DNA of 64,000 nucleotides from Cryobacterium luteum (GTDB lineage Bacteria > Actinomycetota > Actinomycetes > Actinomycetales > Microbacteriaceae): contig NZ_FOCN01000001.1 in the NCBI RefSeq assembly GCF_900110125.1, forward strand, positions 310,001 through 374,000, given 5' to 3'. Positions 31,606 through 41,679 of this stretch are shown in pieces. Position 1 is the first letter of the stretch, and each line of letters opens with the position of its first letter. A program made the position numbers and the translations under genes. The notes beneath the pieces are model-generated. The model did not search any database, was not told the origin of the DNA, and worked only from the letters and a program-made list of their open reading frames with translations.

Positions 31606-32876
31606 GCCGGACGCCAGGCCGTGTGGACCAACGGAAGGGCGTCGGCCGCGTGATCACGCTGGGTCTGCGGCAGAACTTCCCCCAGTTCATGCTGCTCGTC
31701 GCCGTCAACGCCCTGGTCGGCGGCACCCTCGGCCAGGAGCGCACCGTGCTGCCCCTGCTGGCGGACGAGGTCTTCCACGTCGATCGGTACACGGGCGCGC
31801 TGACGTACATCCTGGCCTTCGGCCTGGCTAAGGCCGGCACCAACTACTTCGCCGGCACCCTCTCCGACCGCTACGGCCGAAAGCCCGTGCTAATCGCCGG
31901 CTGGCTGATCGCCATTCCTGTGCCGCTTATTCTGATCCTCGGCCCGACCTGGGGCTGGATTGTCGCGGCCAATGTGATCCTCGGCATCAGCCAGGGACTG
32001 ACCTGGTCAACCACCGTGATGATGAAAATGGACCTCGTCGGCCCGAAGCAGCGCGGCCTGGCCATGGGCTTCAACGAGGCGGCCGGCTATCTCGGTGTCG
32101 CAGCCACGGCCCTGGCCACCGGATACATCGCCGCCGAGTACGGGCTGCGCCCCGGCCCGTTCCTGCTCGGGGCAGCCTTCATCGCCCTGGGGCTCGGACT
32201 CTCCGCGCTCTTCGTGCGCGAAACACATCACTACGCGAAGGCCGAAGCGGCCAACCATGTGTCCGAGCACGCCCATGCCGGCTCCCTCAGTGACCGGCAG
32301 GTCTTCACCCTCACGAGCTTCCGGGATCGCTCCCTGTCGTCGATCAGCCAGGCCGGGATGGTCAACAACCTCAACGACGGTCTGGCCTGGGGGCTGTTCC
32401 CCATCCTGTTCGCCGCCGCCGGACTCAGCATCGAACGCATCGGCATCCTGGCCGCCGTCTACCCGGCCGTCTGGGGAGCCGGTCAACTGATCACCGGGGG
32501 GCTCTCCGACCGGATCGGCCGCAAATGGCTGATCGTCGGCGGAATGATCGTGCAGGCGGTCGCCCTAGGCATGGTCGCCGTCGGGGACAGCTTCGGCCTC
32601 TGGCTGGCAGCCGCCGTGCTACTCGGGGCAGGCACCGCCATGGTCTACCCGACGCTGCTCGCAGCGATCGGCGACGTCGCCCACCCCGAATGGCGGGCCC
32701 GCTCGGTGGGCACCTACCGCCTGTGGCGTGACGGCGGCTTCGCGGTCGGCGCGCTGCTGTCCGGACTGATCGCGGACGCCTTCGGCATTCCGGCCGCCGT
32801 CGCCGTGGTCGCGGCCCTGACTGCCGCATCCGGACTCCTCGTGGCCGTGCGGATGCGCGGAGACGACCACCCCTGA
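31602..32876 (+). CDS. MFS transporter coupled to MBL-rhodanese
   Basis: A 424-aa, 12-helix major facilitator. Signature loops are FAGTLSDRYGRKPVLIAGW (helix 2-3) and ITGGLSDRIGRKWLIVGGM (helix 8-9). It starts inside the stop of the persulfide-dioxygenase-like gene, so it is co-translated and may export or import a sulfur compound. The substrate is not readable from the sequence. Confidence 0.85.
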   Translation: MSRTPGRVDQRKGVGRVITLGLRQNFPQFMLLVAVNALVGGTLGQERTVLPLLADEVFHVDRYTGALTYILAFGLAKAGTNYFAGTLSDRYGRKPVLIAGWLIAIPVPLILILGPTWGWIVAANVILGISQGLTWSTTVMMKMDLVGPKQRGLAMGFNEAAGYLGVAATALATGYIAAEYGLRPGPFLLGAAFIALGLGLSALFVRETHHYAKAEAANHVSEHAHAGSLSDRQVFTLTSFRDRSLSSISQAGMVNNLNDGLAWGLFPILFAAAGLSIERIGILAAVYPAVWGAGQLITGGLSDRIGRKWLIVGGMIVQAVALGMVAVGDSFGLWLAAAVLLGAGTAMVYPTLLAAIGDVAHPEWRARSVGTYRLWRDGGFAVGALLSGLIADAFGIPAAVAVVAALTAASGLLVAVRMRGDDHP

Positions 32877-33119
32877 ATAGGCATCGCCTGCGCACGAGCG
32901 TGACGCTCACGTTCAGCGTGTATCACGTGGCCGAAATCGGATTCCGCTCACCACCAACTGGCCCGGCCCAAGGTGGCGCAAAGAGCGGACCTCTTGCGGG
33001 CACTCCCCCGGAATCTGGCGGGTCTGACCGTGCTGAATTGCGACGGTGCCCGTTTGTCTGTCCCGAGATTAAGCCCGATGACCGGGCGTCATACGCACGA
33101 TGGCGAGTAGCCCTTCTTA
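32877..33119. other. Spacer without a recognised gene
   Basis: No frame is convincing. It separates the MFS gene from the transposase remnant and may contain the left end of that insertion; I could not identify terminal inverted repeats. Confidence 0.4.
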
Positions 33120-33885
33120 GCACCGGTAGTCCGGACGAGCGCTACCTACAAGCGCTACTCGCCACAGTGGTATATGAAATACATGCCGCAAGACCTTATC
33201 CACGCCGTCGACCTGTACCGAAAGGACCGCAAGGCAGCCGACACCGGCGTGCCCGTCGACGAGGAGACGCGCGAAGACGGACGACATCCTCTTCAGCGAC
33301 TCAAACCCCGTGCGTCAAGCCAAAGAACTGCGAGACCAGCGAATCGCCGAACGTGAAAAGTACCGCGCCAAGCCCAAGGGCAAGCGCCGGCCCGACGGCT
33401 CACGCCAATACCTCTACCCTGACCCTAAGAACTACGACGATTTGGCCTTCGACCACAAGACCGGTGAACTCATCGAGCCCATCCGCAAGAAGACCGTCGT
33501 GATACCCGCCGGGAAAGACCCCGCCAAGGACAAAGCCCTGAAGTACGGGCAGACCTACCCCCACAAAAGTCCAGTGTGGAAGGGTTTCTACGCCCTGCGC
33601 AACACCGTCGAATCGCAGAACGCATTCATCAAGGACTCCGCAACCGAAGACATCGCCTCCCCCATGAAACGGCGCGCCCGCGGCAACACCTTCGCATCGC
33701 TGGCCGTGACACTCGCACTCGTCTCAGCCAACATCCGAAAGATTTTGACGTTCATTCAGAGTGAGCTCGCCCGAGTCCCCCTCACCTCGAAGAACAAGTC
33801 CTTCGCGAGCACGTACTATTCCAGCGCTGAAATCACGGCGGCGACGCCACCCACCGACACGGTGCCGTCACCACCACCCAGCTAG
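33120..33885 (+). pseudogene. Broken transposase (C-terminal part)
   Basis: Two frames together give a transposase-like C-terminus. One reads YSPQWYMKYMPQDLIHAVDL up to about 33280. The other continues DDILFSDSNPVRQAKELRDQ, KNYDDLAFDHKTGELI, then FYALRNTVESQNAFIKDSA and RARGNTFASLAVTLALVSANI. The RNTVES segment resembles the catalytic-Glu region of DDE transposases. The N-terminal half is missing and a frameshift splits the rest, so it is inactive. The IS family is not certain. Confidence 0.6.
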
Positions 33886-33925
33886 CCGCCCGGTCGTCAA
33901 CAATTCCGTTACCTGCATTAAAAGT

Positions 33926-33956
33926 CGCTTCGCCCTGCCAAAAACAGGGCGAAGCG
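33926..33956. terminator. 12-bp hairpin after the transposase remnant
   Basis: CGCTTCGCCCTG and CAGGGCGAAGCG form a perfect 12-bp stem with a 7-base A-rich loop. Confidence 0.65.
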
Positions 33957-34032
33957 GTGTTTAACCGCCGACCATGCGCCGATCACAGCGTTTCTTGGGG
34001 CTAGCACTCTCGAAATCGGCGCCTTAACGCAG

Positions 34033-34061
34033 AAAACCGGCGATGCGATCGCCGGTTTTTT
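34033..34061. terminator. Bidirectional intrinsic terminator
   Basis: AAAACCGGCGAT-GCG-ATCGCCGGTTTT is a perfect 12-bp stem followed by more T on the plus strand, and by TTTTC on the minus strand. It can stop transcription from both sides, including readthrough from tRNA-Ser. Confidence 0.85.
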
Positions 34062-34115
34062 GTTGCCGCAGGAATTTCGTAAACTAAACGCCGGAATTAC
34101 GTAAACTCCTCACTG

Positions 34116-34206
34116 CGGAGACGGTGGGATTTGAACCCACGGTACCCCGTAAAGGGTACTCCACCTTAGCAGGGTGGTGCACTAAGCCGAACTATGCGAC
34201 GTCTCC
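34116..34206 (-). tRNA. tRNA-Ser (GCT)
   Basis: The minus strand has acceptor GGAGACG, anticodon loop CTGCTAA (anticodon GCT), a long variable arm with GTACCC/GGGTAC, and T arm GGGTTCAAATCCC. The long variable arm marks it as a class II serine tRNA. CCA is not encoded. Confidence 0.95.
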
Positions 34207-34309
34207 TTGGCGTTTGCTTGCGCAAACACACTGGTCCATCTTAGCCGTACTGTGGACATCCGCTCTGACCATGAAAACCACGGTTAGAAAAGCGGATGCC
34301 CGCGCCCGG

Positions 34310-35608
34310 CTACTGGTCCTCCAGGGTTCGGCCGGCCGTGCAGGTGTAATCGCCGGCGGTCTGGCCGGTCACCGACTCCGACAGGACGACTCCGGGGGCT
34401 TCCGTGGCCGGCGCCTCGGTCACGGCCGGAACATCGGTCGCGGCAGGATCCGTGGTCGCGGCAGGATCCGTGGTCGCGGCGGGCGCGGGCGCGGCTTCAA
34501 CGGGAGCATTGGGGTCGGCGACCGTGCCGCGACCGGTTGTTCCGCTCAGGGACAGGGGTTGATCGGCAGCAACGGCCTCGAACAGGTTGTCGAAGGCGGG
34601 TTGAATGGCCTTCACGCCGCCGGCCGTGGTGCCGGTGGGCACCTGCGCGAACACGACCTGATTGAGGTCGATGTCTTTCAGAGCAATGGCGATCGACGCG
34701 AGGGTGGTCACGCTGTTGAGGCTGTCGGAGAGGCGCATGTTGGCCGTGACCGCCTTGGCCAGGGCGTACACCTTGGTCGGGTCCGAGAGGGTGTCGGCGC
34801 TCTTGATCGTGCGCACGAGCGAGGACATGAACAGCTGCTGGTTGTTGATGCGGGTCAAGTCACTGCCGTCTCCGACACCGTGGCGAGTGCGGAGGAACTG
34901 CAGTGCGTCATACCCGGAAAGCATGTGCTCCCCCGGGTCGAGGTTGACACCGGTGTATTCGTCTTCGATGCGCTCGGCGACACAGACCGGCACACCGCCG
35001 ACGGCGGAGGACATCGCCATGACGCCGCTGAACTGCACCTCGGCCGCGAACGGAATGGAGAGACCGGTGAGCTTCTCAACCGTGAGCACGGTGCAGGCGA
35101 GCCCGCCGTAGGTGAGCGTGGTGTTGATCTTCTGGCTGCTCATGGCGGGGAACGAGCCACCGTCGGGGTCGGGGCAGGAGGGGATGGGGACGTACATGTC
35201 GCGGGGAAAGCTGATGACCGAGGCGTTGCTGTGGTCTTCCGAGATGTGCAGCAGCATCGTCACGTCATTGAGGTCGCCGGTGGAATCCTCCGGACCGAAG
35301 GCGGCGTCCTGGCCGACTCGGCTGTCGCTGCCGACGACGAGCATGTTCACGCCGCCGTCGATGGCACCGATCGAGGGGACCGGGCCGTTGGATTCATTGG
35401 CGAGGTGCACACTGGGCTGCACGCTCGCGGCGACGTCATAGGTGGCGATGGCACCGACGGAGAAACCGCTGACCAGAACGACGGCCACGCTGCCGGCAAG
35501 AAACTTCGCCACGGCGACGGCAGCGTTCGACTTCTTCAGTCGGCCATGCCGGGCAATGGTTTTGAGGTTCTTGGAACCGGCACTGCGGGGGCGAAGTTGG
35601 TCGCTCAC
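34310..35608 (-). CDS. LytR-CpsA-Psr (LCP) family cell-wall ligase
   Basis: A 432-aa type II membrane protein: basic cytoplasmic tail, one membrane helix (about residues 34-55), then an LCP domain with NMLVVGSDSRVG, DVTMLLHISEDHSNASVISFPRDMYVPIP and FLRTRHGVGDGSDLTRINNQQ. The Arg and Asp residues of these blocks bind the polyprenyl phosphate. The enzyme attaches a glycopolymer to peptidoglycan. The C-terminus is a Pro/Ala/Thr-rich linker with repeated ATTDPA units and a short Cys-containing end. It stands alone between two tRNA-Ser genes. Confidence 0.9.
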   Translation of the reverse strand: MSDQLRPRSAGSKNLKTIARHGRLKKSNAAVAVAKFLAGSVAVVLVSGFSVGAIATYDVAASVQPSVHLANESNGPVPSIGAIDGGVNMLVVGSDSRVGQDAAFGPEDSTGDLNDVTMLLHISEDHSNASVISFPRDMYVPIPSCPDPDGGSFPAMSSQKINTTLTYGGLACTVLTVEKLTGLSIPFAAEVQFSGVMAMSSAVGGVPVCVAERIEDEYTGVNLDPGEHMLSGYDALQFLRTRHGVGDGSDLTRINNQQLFMSSLVRTIKSADTLSDPTKVYALAKAVTANMRLSDSLNSVTTLASIAIALKDIDLNQVVFAQVPTGTTAGGVKAIQPAFDNLFEAVAADQPLSLSGTTGRGTVADPNAPVEAAPAPAATTDPAATTDPAATDVPAVTEAPATEAPGVVLSESVTGQTAGDYTCTAGRTLEDQ

Positions 35609-35693
35609 TCATGTCCTCTCATCGGTTTGTCGGCCTGGTCGGCCTGAGGCGACAGTCATTGTGCGCCGGTGTTCTTCACTTGCACTGGTACTG

Positions 35694-35778
35694 CGGAGGG
35701 CGTGGGATTCGAACCCACGAGACATTTCTGCCCACCAGTTTTCAAGACTGGCTCCATCGGCCGCTCGGACAGCCCTCC
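35694..35778 (-). tRNA. tRNA-Ser (TGA)
   Basis: The minus strand has acceptor GGAGGGC, anticodon loop CTTGAAA (anticodon TGA), a long variable arm and T arm GGGTTCGAATCCC. CCA is not encoded. Confidence 0.95.
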
Positions 35779-35897
35779 CGGTTGCCCGTTCCCGCGCGGA
35801 CATACGTCGCGGGAAGAATTGGGCGAACTGGCCCGATTCTAGCCGATGGCAGACCCCACAGGCTGACAGAGGGGCCTGATAAACGGCTGGATGCCGG

Positions 35898-36713
35898 TCA
35901 GAGCGTGCGCAGAACCGTGGCGAGGCCGTCGACTTCCACGGTGCCGGTGAGCTCCGATCCGGCGGCGAGAACGTCGTCGGGCGACTCTCCCATGGCCACA
36001 CCGCGACCGAATTCGGCGGCCCATTGCAGCATGTCGATGTCGTTGCGCCCGTCACCGACGGCCATCACCCGCTCGCGCGGCACACCCATCGCCACGCGCA
36101 CCCGCTCCATCGCGGTTGACTTGTTGACGCCCTCGGGGGCGATGTCGAGCCAGGCGGTCCACCCGATGGCGTAGCTCACCCGGTTCAGGCCCATGCGCTC
36201 GACGACCTGAAGGAAATCTTCCATATCGTGGTCGGGCGAGATGACGACCACCCGGGTGGCCTTGTGCTTGAGCAGTTCATCGAAGTCGACCCGCTCGCTG
36301 TCCATGCCGATCGTGGCGTCGGGGATCGGTTCGGTGTAGCGGTAGAAGCCGTGCTCGTCTTCGACGGCGAACCGAGCAGAGCCGAGGTGCGCGCGAATCG
36401 ACGTGAGCACGTCGCTCGGGTCGAAGGTCTCGACCCATTCCCGGCGGTAGCCCATCGGCGCTGAGGCGTCGCGGTGCATGGTGATGGCCCCGTTGGAGCA
36501 GACCACGTAGCGCGGTGCGATACCGAGTCGGTCGAGAACCGGCAGGGCCGCTGCGGCCGAGCGGCCGGTGGCGAGCATGACCTCGTGGCCGGCGGCGGCG
36601 AGGCGGGCGACCTCATCGATCACGGCCTGGCTGATCGAGCCGTCTTCGTGCATAGTCGTGCCGTCGATATCGAGGGCAACAAGCCACGGCTCCGTTGTGA
36701 CGACAGTCTTCAC
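35898..36713 (-). CDS. HAD-superfamily (Cof-type) phosphatase
   Basis: A 271-aa HAD hydrolase of the Cof subfamily. Motif I is [10 protein letters not shown] (nucleophile Asp), motif II is MLATGRS, and the motif III/IV region reads [11 protein letters not shown] and [14 protein letters not shown]. These enzymes remove phosphate from sugar phosphates or flavin nucleotides. Its start overlaps the stop of serS (ATGA), so the two are co-transcribed. Confidence 0.88.
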   Translation of the reverse strand: MKTVVTTEPWLVALDIDGTTMHEDGSISQAVIDEVARLAAAGHEVMLATGRSAAAALPVLDRLGIAPRYVVCSNGAITMHRDASAPMGYRREWVETFDPSDVLTSIRAHLGSARFAVEDEHGFYRYTEPIPDATIGMDSERVDFDELLKHKATRVVVISPDHDMEDFLQVVERMGLNRVSYAIGWTAWLDIAPEGVNKSTAMERVRVAMGVPRERVMAVGDGRNDIDMLQWAAEFGRGVAMGESPDDVLAAGSELTGTVEVDGLATVLRTL

Positions 36714-37990
36714 TTCGTTCCCTTCACCGGGAGCGGCGTCAACACCTCGAGGCCGCCGAGATAAGGCCGGAGGGCCTCGGGGACGCGCACCGAGCCATCC
36801 GCTTGCTGGTGTGTTTCGAGCATGGCGACGAGCCAGCGCGTGGTCGCGAGCGTGCCGTTGAGGGTGGCGACCGGCGCGGTCTTGCCCGATTCGATGCGGT
36901 AGCGGATGTCCAGCCGGCGCGCCTGGTAGGTAGTGCAGTTGCTCGTGCTGGTGAGCTCGCGGAAGGCGTTCTGGGTGGGCACCCAGGCCTCGATGTCGAA
37001 CTTGCGGGCGGCGCTGGAGCCGAGGTCTCCGGCGGCGACGTCGATCACGCGGTAGCTGAGTCCGAGGGACTGCAGCATGCCCTCCTGCAGGGCCACGAGG
37101 CGGTCGTGCTCGGCCTCGGCGTTCTCGGGCAGCACGTAGGTGAACATCTCGAGCTTGTTGAACTGGTGCACGCGAATGATGCCGCGGGTGTCTTTTCCGC
37201 CCGAGCCGGCCTCGCGGCGGTAACAGGTGCTCCAGCCGGCATAGCGCAGGGGCTCCTCGGACAGGTCGAGGATCTCGTCTTTGTGGTACCCGGCGAGCGC
37301 AACCTCGCTCGTGCCGGTGAGGTAAAGGTCGTCGGCGGGCAGGTAGTAGACCTCGTCGTTGTGTTCGCCGAGAAAACCGGTGCCGTCCATGATCTCCGGA
37401 CGCACCAGGGTGGGGGTGATCAGCGGCACGAAACCGGCATCGAGCGCTCGGTCGAGGGCCATGTTCATGAGGGCGATCTCGAGGCGGGCACCGATGCCCT
37501 TCAAAAAGTAGAAGCGGGTACCCGAGACCTTGGCGCCGCGGGCCATGTCGATGGCGCCGAGCAGTTCGCCGAGTTCGAGGTGATCGCGCGGCTCGAAGTC
37601 GAACACCGGCGCCTCGCCGTGGGTGCGTAGTGTGGCGAAGTTGGCCTCGTCGCCGGCGGGAACACCGTCGATGATCGGGTTGGCGATGGTCTTGACGATT
37701 TTGACGAAGCGTTCCTCCGCCTCGGCGGCCACGGCGCCGGCGGCCTTCACCTCGGCGGCGAGGCCGCGCGCTTCGGCAACGAGGGCCTTCTTCTGCTCGG
37801 CTGGGGCCTGGGCCACGGTCTTGCCGAACAGGTTCTGCGTGGCGCGCAGGTCTTCGAACGCCGTGATAGAAGCGCGTCGTGTCGCATCGGCGGCGAGCGC
37901 GGCATCCACCGCTTCAACGGAGTCGCCACGGGCCTCCTGCGAACGCTTGAAGAGGTCAGGGTTTTCGCGTAACAGCACCGGATCAATCAC
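36710..37990 (-). CDS. serS: Seryl-tRNA synthetase
   Basis: A 426-aa class II synthetase that charges tRNA-Ser. The N-terminal 110 residues form the antiparallel coiled-coil arm ([20 protein letters not shown]). The catalytic core shows [16 protein letters not shown], motif 2 ([29 protein letters not shown]) and motif 3 ([16 protein letters not shown]). Length and motifs are complete. It lies near two tRNA-Ser genes, though that is probably chance. Confidence 0.95.
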   Translation of the reverse strand: MIDPVLLRENPDLFKRSQEARGDSVEAVDAALAADATRRASITAFEDLRATQNLFGKTVAQAPAEQKKALVAEARGLAAEVKAAGAVAAEAEERFVKIVKTIANPIIDGVPAGDEANFATLRTHGEAPVFDFEPRDHLELGELLGAIDMARGAKVSGTRFYFLKGIGARLEIALMNMALDRALDAGFVPLITPTLVRPEIMDGTGFLGEHNDEVYYLPADDLYLTGTSEVALAGYHKDEILDLSEEPLRYAGWSTCYRREAGSGGKDTRGIIRVHQFNKLEMFTYVLPENAEAEHDRLVALQEGMLQSLGLSYRVIDVAAGDLGSSAARKFDIEAWVPTQNAFRELTSTSNCTTYQARRLDIRYRIESGKTAPVATLNGTLATTRWLVAMLETHQQADGSVRVPEALRPYLGGLEVLTPLPVKGTK

Positions 37991-38053
37991 CCGGCCAGTC
38001 TACAAGCGCCTGCCGTGGGGCAATCGCGAGGGCAACCCAGTAGCCTAGGCCTC

Positions 38054-39040
38054 GTGACCGCCTCCGAAAGCCGTAACCAGCACGCCGCCGTCGTCTACAA
38101 CCCGGTGAAGGTCGATCTCGCTAAGCTGCGGGCGAGCGTGGCTGCGGCCGCACAATCCGCCGGCTGGGCCGAAACGCACTGGTTCGAAACGAGCGTCGAC
38201 GACGTCGGCCAGGCCGCCACCAGGCAGGCGCTTGATGCCGGCGCCTCGATGGTGCTGTCGGCCGGTGGCGATGGCACGGTTCGCGCCGTCGCTGAAGCCC
38301 TGCGTGACTCCGGCGTGCGCATGGCGATCGTGCCGTCGGGCACCGGCAACCTGCTGGCGCGCAACCTCGAACTGCCGCTCGGCAGCATCGATGCGGCGAC
38401 CGCGATCGCGTTCAGCGGGGTCGACAAGCCCATCGATCTCGGTGTGGCGAGCGTCACCACCGAGGCCGGCGCGGTCGAGGAACACGTCTTCCTGGTCATG
38501 GCCGGTCTCGGCCTCGACGCGCAGATGATCGCCCACACCCGCGATGACCTGAAGAAGCAGGTGGGCTGGCTCGCCTACGTCGACGGGGTGGCGCGGGCGC
38601 TGCCGAAAGCCCGGCCATTTCGCATCCGCTACAGCGTTGAGGGGCGCGTCGACCGGCCAGCGCAGGTGAGCGCCATTCTGATCGCCAACTGCGGGCTGCT
38701 TCCGGGCAACCTGCAGTTTCTGCCCGACGCTCGCCTCGACGACGGCATTCTCGACATCGCCGTACTGCAGCCCAAGGGCGTGCTCGGCTGGCTGACCATC
38801 TGGCGGCGGGTGACCTGGGAGAACGGCGTGTTGCGTCGCTCAGCGGTGGGCCGGCGCATGATCCAGGCGACGGAATCGTCGAATGAACGGGTGATGACGA
38901 CCCTGCGCGGCGCGGATATTCGCATTGTGCTCGAGCACGCCCAGGATTTCGAGCTCGACGGCGACGAATTCGGGCTGGTCCGCAAGGTGAAGTTGCACGC
39001 CGACGCTGGTGCGCTCATCGTGCGCGTACCGAACGAATAG
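38054..39040 (+). CDS. Diacylglycerol/lipid kinase
   Basis: A 328-aa DagK-type kinase: AAVVYNPVKVDLAKLR, the nucleotide loop LSAGGDGTVRAVAEAL, and VPSGTGNLLARNLELPL. These enzymes phosphorylate diacylglycerol or related lipids and recycle membrane lipids. I chose the GTG at 38054, where the conserved part begins; the earlier frame from 38015 overlaps the serS promoter. It diverges from serS. Confidence 0.88.
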   Translation: MTASESRNQHAAVVYNPVKVDLAKLRASVAAAAQSAGWAETHWFETSVDDVGQAATRQALDAGASMVLSAGGDGTVRAVAEALRDSGVRMAIVPSGTGNLLARNLELPLGSIDAATAIAFSGVDKPIDLGVASVTTEAGAVEEHVFLVMAGLGLDAQMIAHTRDDLKKQVGWLAYVDGVARALPKARPFRIRYSVEGRVDRPAQVSAILIANCGLLPGNLQFLPDARLDDGILDIAVLQPKGVLGWLTIWRRVTWENGVLRRSAVGRRMIQATESSNERVMTTLRGADIRIVLEHAQDFELDGDEFGLVRKVKLHADAGALIVRVPNE

Positions 39041-39042
39041 GC

Positions 39043-39092
39043 CTATTCGGCCGGTTCCCCGCCGCTGTACCTACTCGGCCGGTTCCCCGCCG
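39043..39092. repeat. 22-bp direct repeat at the pheA 3' end
   Basis: CTATTCGGCCGGTTCCCCGC... at 39043-39064 recurs with one change at 39071-39092. The second copy encodes the last codons and stop of pheA. The first copy is a noncoding duplicate just past it. Confidence 0.75.
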
Positions 39093-40027
39093 ACCAGGCC
39101 ACGCAACCAATCGCGAGCCTCGATGAAGATGCCGTCGTCGTAGCGTGAGGTGAATTCGATCGGGCGCTTGTCGGCCCGCGGATACGACCCGAGAAAGATC
39201 ACCTTGGGGCTGAACCGGCGAAGTCCGAGCAGCGCATCGGCGACCCGCTCGTCAAGAATGTGCCCGTCGGCGTCGACGACGAAGCGGTACCGGCCGAGGG
39301 AATCGCCGATCGGACGGGACTGAATGAGACTGAGGTTCACCCCCCGGGTGGCGAACTGCTCGAGCATCTCGAGCAGGGCACCCGAGCGGTCACTCGGCAG
39401 TTCGATGATGAGGCTCGTCTTGTCGGCGCCGGTCGGAGCGGTGAGCTCGGCCGTGCGGCCGACCAGCACGAACCGGGTGACCGCGTTCGGGTTGTCGCCG
39501 ATATTCGACGCGAGAACGACGAGGTCGTGATGCTTCTCGATGCCGGGCGGGGCGATCGCAGCATCCGCTTGCGTGGTGTCGAGCAGAGCGGATGCCGCGG
39601 CGACGTTGCTCGACGAGGGAAGGTGGCCGTGGCTCGGCAGGGTCTTCTCAAGCCAATTGCGGCACTGTCCGTAGGCGACCGGATGCGCGTTGACGACCCG
39701 CACATCGGCCAGGGTGGTGCCGGGGCGAGCGACGAGCACAAAGTTGACCGGCACCAGGTATTCGCCGATGATGCGCAGGTTGGGCACGCTCGCGAGGGCA
39801 TCCTGGGTGGCGGTGACGCCGCCGTCGACCGAGTTTTCGATGGCGATCATCGCCGCGAAGCTGCGGCCGGAGATCACGTCGGCAAAGGCCTCACCCACAT
39901 TGTTGACCGGCCGCCAGATCTGGCCACGTGCCTCAGCCACCTGGGCCAGAGCCGCTTCGGTAAAGGTGCCGGCCGGGCCGAGATAGCTGTAGGTCTGATT
40001 TTTGGGCGGATTCGGCGCGTCGGGCAT
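39071..40027 (-). CDS. pheA: Prephenate dehydratase
   Basis: A 318-aa enzyme converting prephenate to phenylpyruvate in phenylalanine synthesis. The catalytic domain has YSYLGPAGTFTEAAL, IAIENSVDGGVTATQDAL and the conserved TRFVLVGR block. A C-terminal ACT domain follows (LLEMLEQFATRGVNLSLIQSRPIGDSLGRYRFVVD), the site of Phe feedback inhibition, with ESRPI-like residues present. It is monofunctional, with no chorismate mutase domain. Confidence 0.93.
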   Translation of the reverse strand: MPDAPNPPKNQTYSYLGPAGTFTEAALAQVAEARGQIWRPVNNVGEAFADVISGRSFAAMIAIENSVDGGVTATQDALASVPNLRIIGEYLVPVNFVLVARPGTTLADVRVVNAHPVAYGQCRNWLEKTLPSHGHLPSSSNVAAASALLDTTQADAAIAPPGIEKHHDLVVLASNIGDNPNAVTRFVLVGRTAELTAPTGADKTSLIIELPSDRSGALLEMLEQFATRGVNLSLIQSRPIGDSLGRYRFVVDADGHILDERVADALLGLRRFSPKVIFLGSYPRADKRPIEFTSRYDDGIFIEARDWLRGLVGGEPAE

Positions 40028-40062
40028 GGCTCACAGCCTACCGGGGGTGCCAGACTGTGCTC

Positions 40063-41679
40063 ATGAGCGAACGTGCGGGCACCCGAGCCCTGGAATCTGA
40101 CCTTATCGACGTTGATGGGCTGATCAAGGCCTATTACGACTTGAAACCGGATGTCGCGGTGCCGGCCCAACGGGTCGTCTTCGGCACGTCCGGACATCGG
40201 GGCAGTTCGCTGAACACCGCGTTCAACGAGGATCACATCAGCGCCACGACCCAGGCGATCGTGGAATACCGAGCCGGCCAGGGCATCACCGGCCCGCTCT
40301 TCATCGGCACGGATCCGCACGCCCTGAGCGGCCCGGCCTACACGACCGCCCTCGAGGTGCTCGTCGCCAACGGTGTGCGCGTGCTCGTGGACGAATTCGA
40401 TGACTACGTGCCCACCCCCTCGCTGTCGCACGCGATCCTGGCCTACAACCGCGCCGAGCACGGCGACCTGGCCGACGGCATCGTCGTCACGCCGAGCCAC
40501 AACCCGCCGATGGACGGCGGCTTCAAGTACAACCCGCCCCACGGCGGCCCGGCCGACAGCGACGCGACCTCGTGGATCGCGAATCGCGCCAACGAGCTCA
40601 TCGCCGGTGGCCTGGTCGGCGTGCTGATGAGCGAGCCGAGCGCCGTGGAAACCTACGACTTTCGCGGTAACTACGTGAACGACCTCGAGAACATCATCGA
40701 CATGCAGGCCATCCGCACCAGCGGAATCCGGATCGGCGCCGACCCGCTCGGCGGCGCGAGCGTCGGCTACTGGGGCGCCATCCGCGACCGCTACGAAATC
40801 GACCTCGTCGTGGTCAACCCCAAGGTCGACCCGACCTGGCGATTCATGACCCTGGACTGGGACGAGAAGATCCGGATGGATCCGTCGAGTGCGTCGGTGA
40901 TGGCATCCGTTCTCGCCCACAAAGACGAGTACGACATCCTCACCGGCAATGATGCCGATGCCGACCGGCACGGCATCATCACGCCCGACGGCGGCCTGAT
41001 GAACCCCAACCATTTTCTGGCCGTCGCCATCGACTACCTCTACAGCCACCGCGAAGGCTGGAAGCCCGATGCCGCGGTCGGCAAGACGCTCGTGTCGTCG
41101 ACGATGATCGACCGGGTCACCGGGTTTCTCGGCCGCGACCTCTGGGAAGTTCCAGTCGGCTTCAAATGGTTCGTGCCCGGCCTGATCGACGGCTCAGTCG
41201 CGTTCGGCGGCGAGGAGAGCGCCGGCGCGAGCTTCGTGCGCTTCGACGGCACCGTCTGGACCACCGACAAGGACGGCATTCTGCTCGCCCTGCTCGCCTC
41301 CGAAATTCTCGCCGTCACCGGCAAAACCCCTTCGCAGCGCTACGCCGAGCTCGCCGAGCACTTCGGCGCCCCTGCCTACGCCCGAGTGGATGCTGCGGCC
41401 ACGCCAGCCCAGAAGGCCGCGCTGGCCAAACTCGACGGCTCGATGATCACCGCCACCGAACTCGCCGGCGAGAAGATCACCGGCGCCTTCAGTGTGGCCC
41501 CCGGCAACGGAGCGGCCATCGGCGGCGTCAAGGTAACGACCGAGAACGCCTGGTTCGCGGCCCGGCCGAGCGGCACCGAAGACGTCTACAAGATCTACGC
41601 CGAGTCTTTCCTCGGCCTCGAGCACCTGGCCCAGGTGCAGCGCGAAGCCAAGGCCATCGTCGACGCCGCGATCGCCTAG
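40063..41679 (+). CDS. pgm: Phosphoglucomutase (alpha-D-glucose-specific)
   Basis: A 538-aa enzyme interconverting glucose 1- and 6-phosphate. Motifs: VVFGTSGHRGSS near the N-terminus, the phosphoserine loop TPSHNPPMDGGFKYNPPHGGPAD, the metal loop GNDADADRHGI, and the phosphate-binding end ARPSGTEDVYKIYAESF. The length fits the bacterial Pgm family. The ATG at 40063 is preferred to a GTG two codons earlier. The stop overlaps the convergent amidase gene by 4 bases. Confidence 0.95.
   Translation: MSERAGTRALESDLIDVDGLIKAYYDLKPDVAVPAQRVVFGTSGHRGSSLNTAFNEDHISATTQAIVEYRAGQGITGPLFIGTDPHALSGPAYTTALEVLVANGVRVLVDEFDDYVPTPSLSHAILAYNRAEHGDLADGIVVTPSHNPPMDGGFKYNPPHGGPADSDATSWIANRANELIAGGLVGVLMSEPSAVETYDFRGNYVNDLENIIDMQAIRTSGIRIGADPLGGASVGYWGAIRDRYEIDLVVVNPKVDPTWRFMTLDWDEKIRMDPSSASVMASVLAHKDEYDILTGNDADADRHGIITPDGGLMNPNHFLAVAIDYLYSHREGWKPDAAVGKTLVSSTMIDRVTGFLGRDLWEVPVGFKWFVPGLIDGSVAFGGEESAGASFVRFDGTVWTTDKDGILLALLASEILAVTGKTPSQRYAELAEHFGAPAYARVDAAATPAQKAALAKLDGSMITATELAGEKITGAFSVAPGNGAAIGGVKVTTENAWFAARPSGTEDVYKIYAESFLGLEHLAQVQREAKAIVDAAIA

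Noticed and set aside
34140..34163. GTACCC...GGGTAC pattern resembling the sulfur operator
   Set aside because: It is the long variable arm of tRNA-Ser(GCT), not a regulatory site.
39874..41049. Minus-strand frame opposite pgm
   Set aside because: It overlaps pgm and pheA in full and has no protein-like features.
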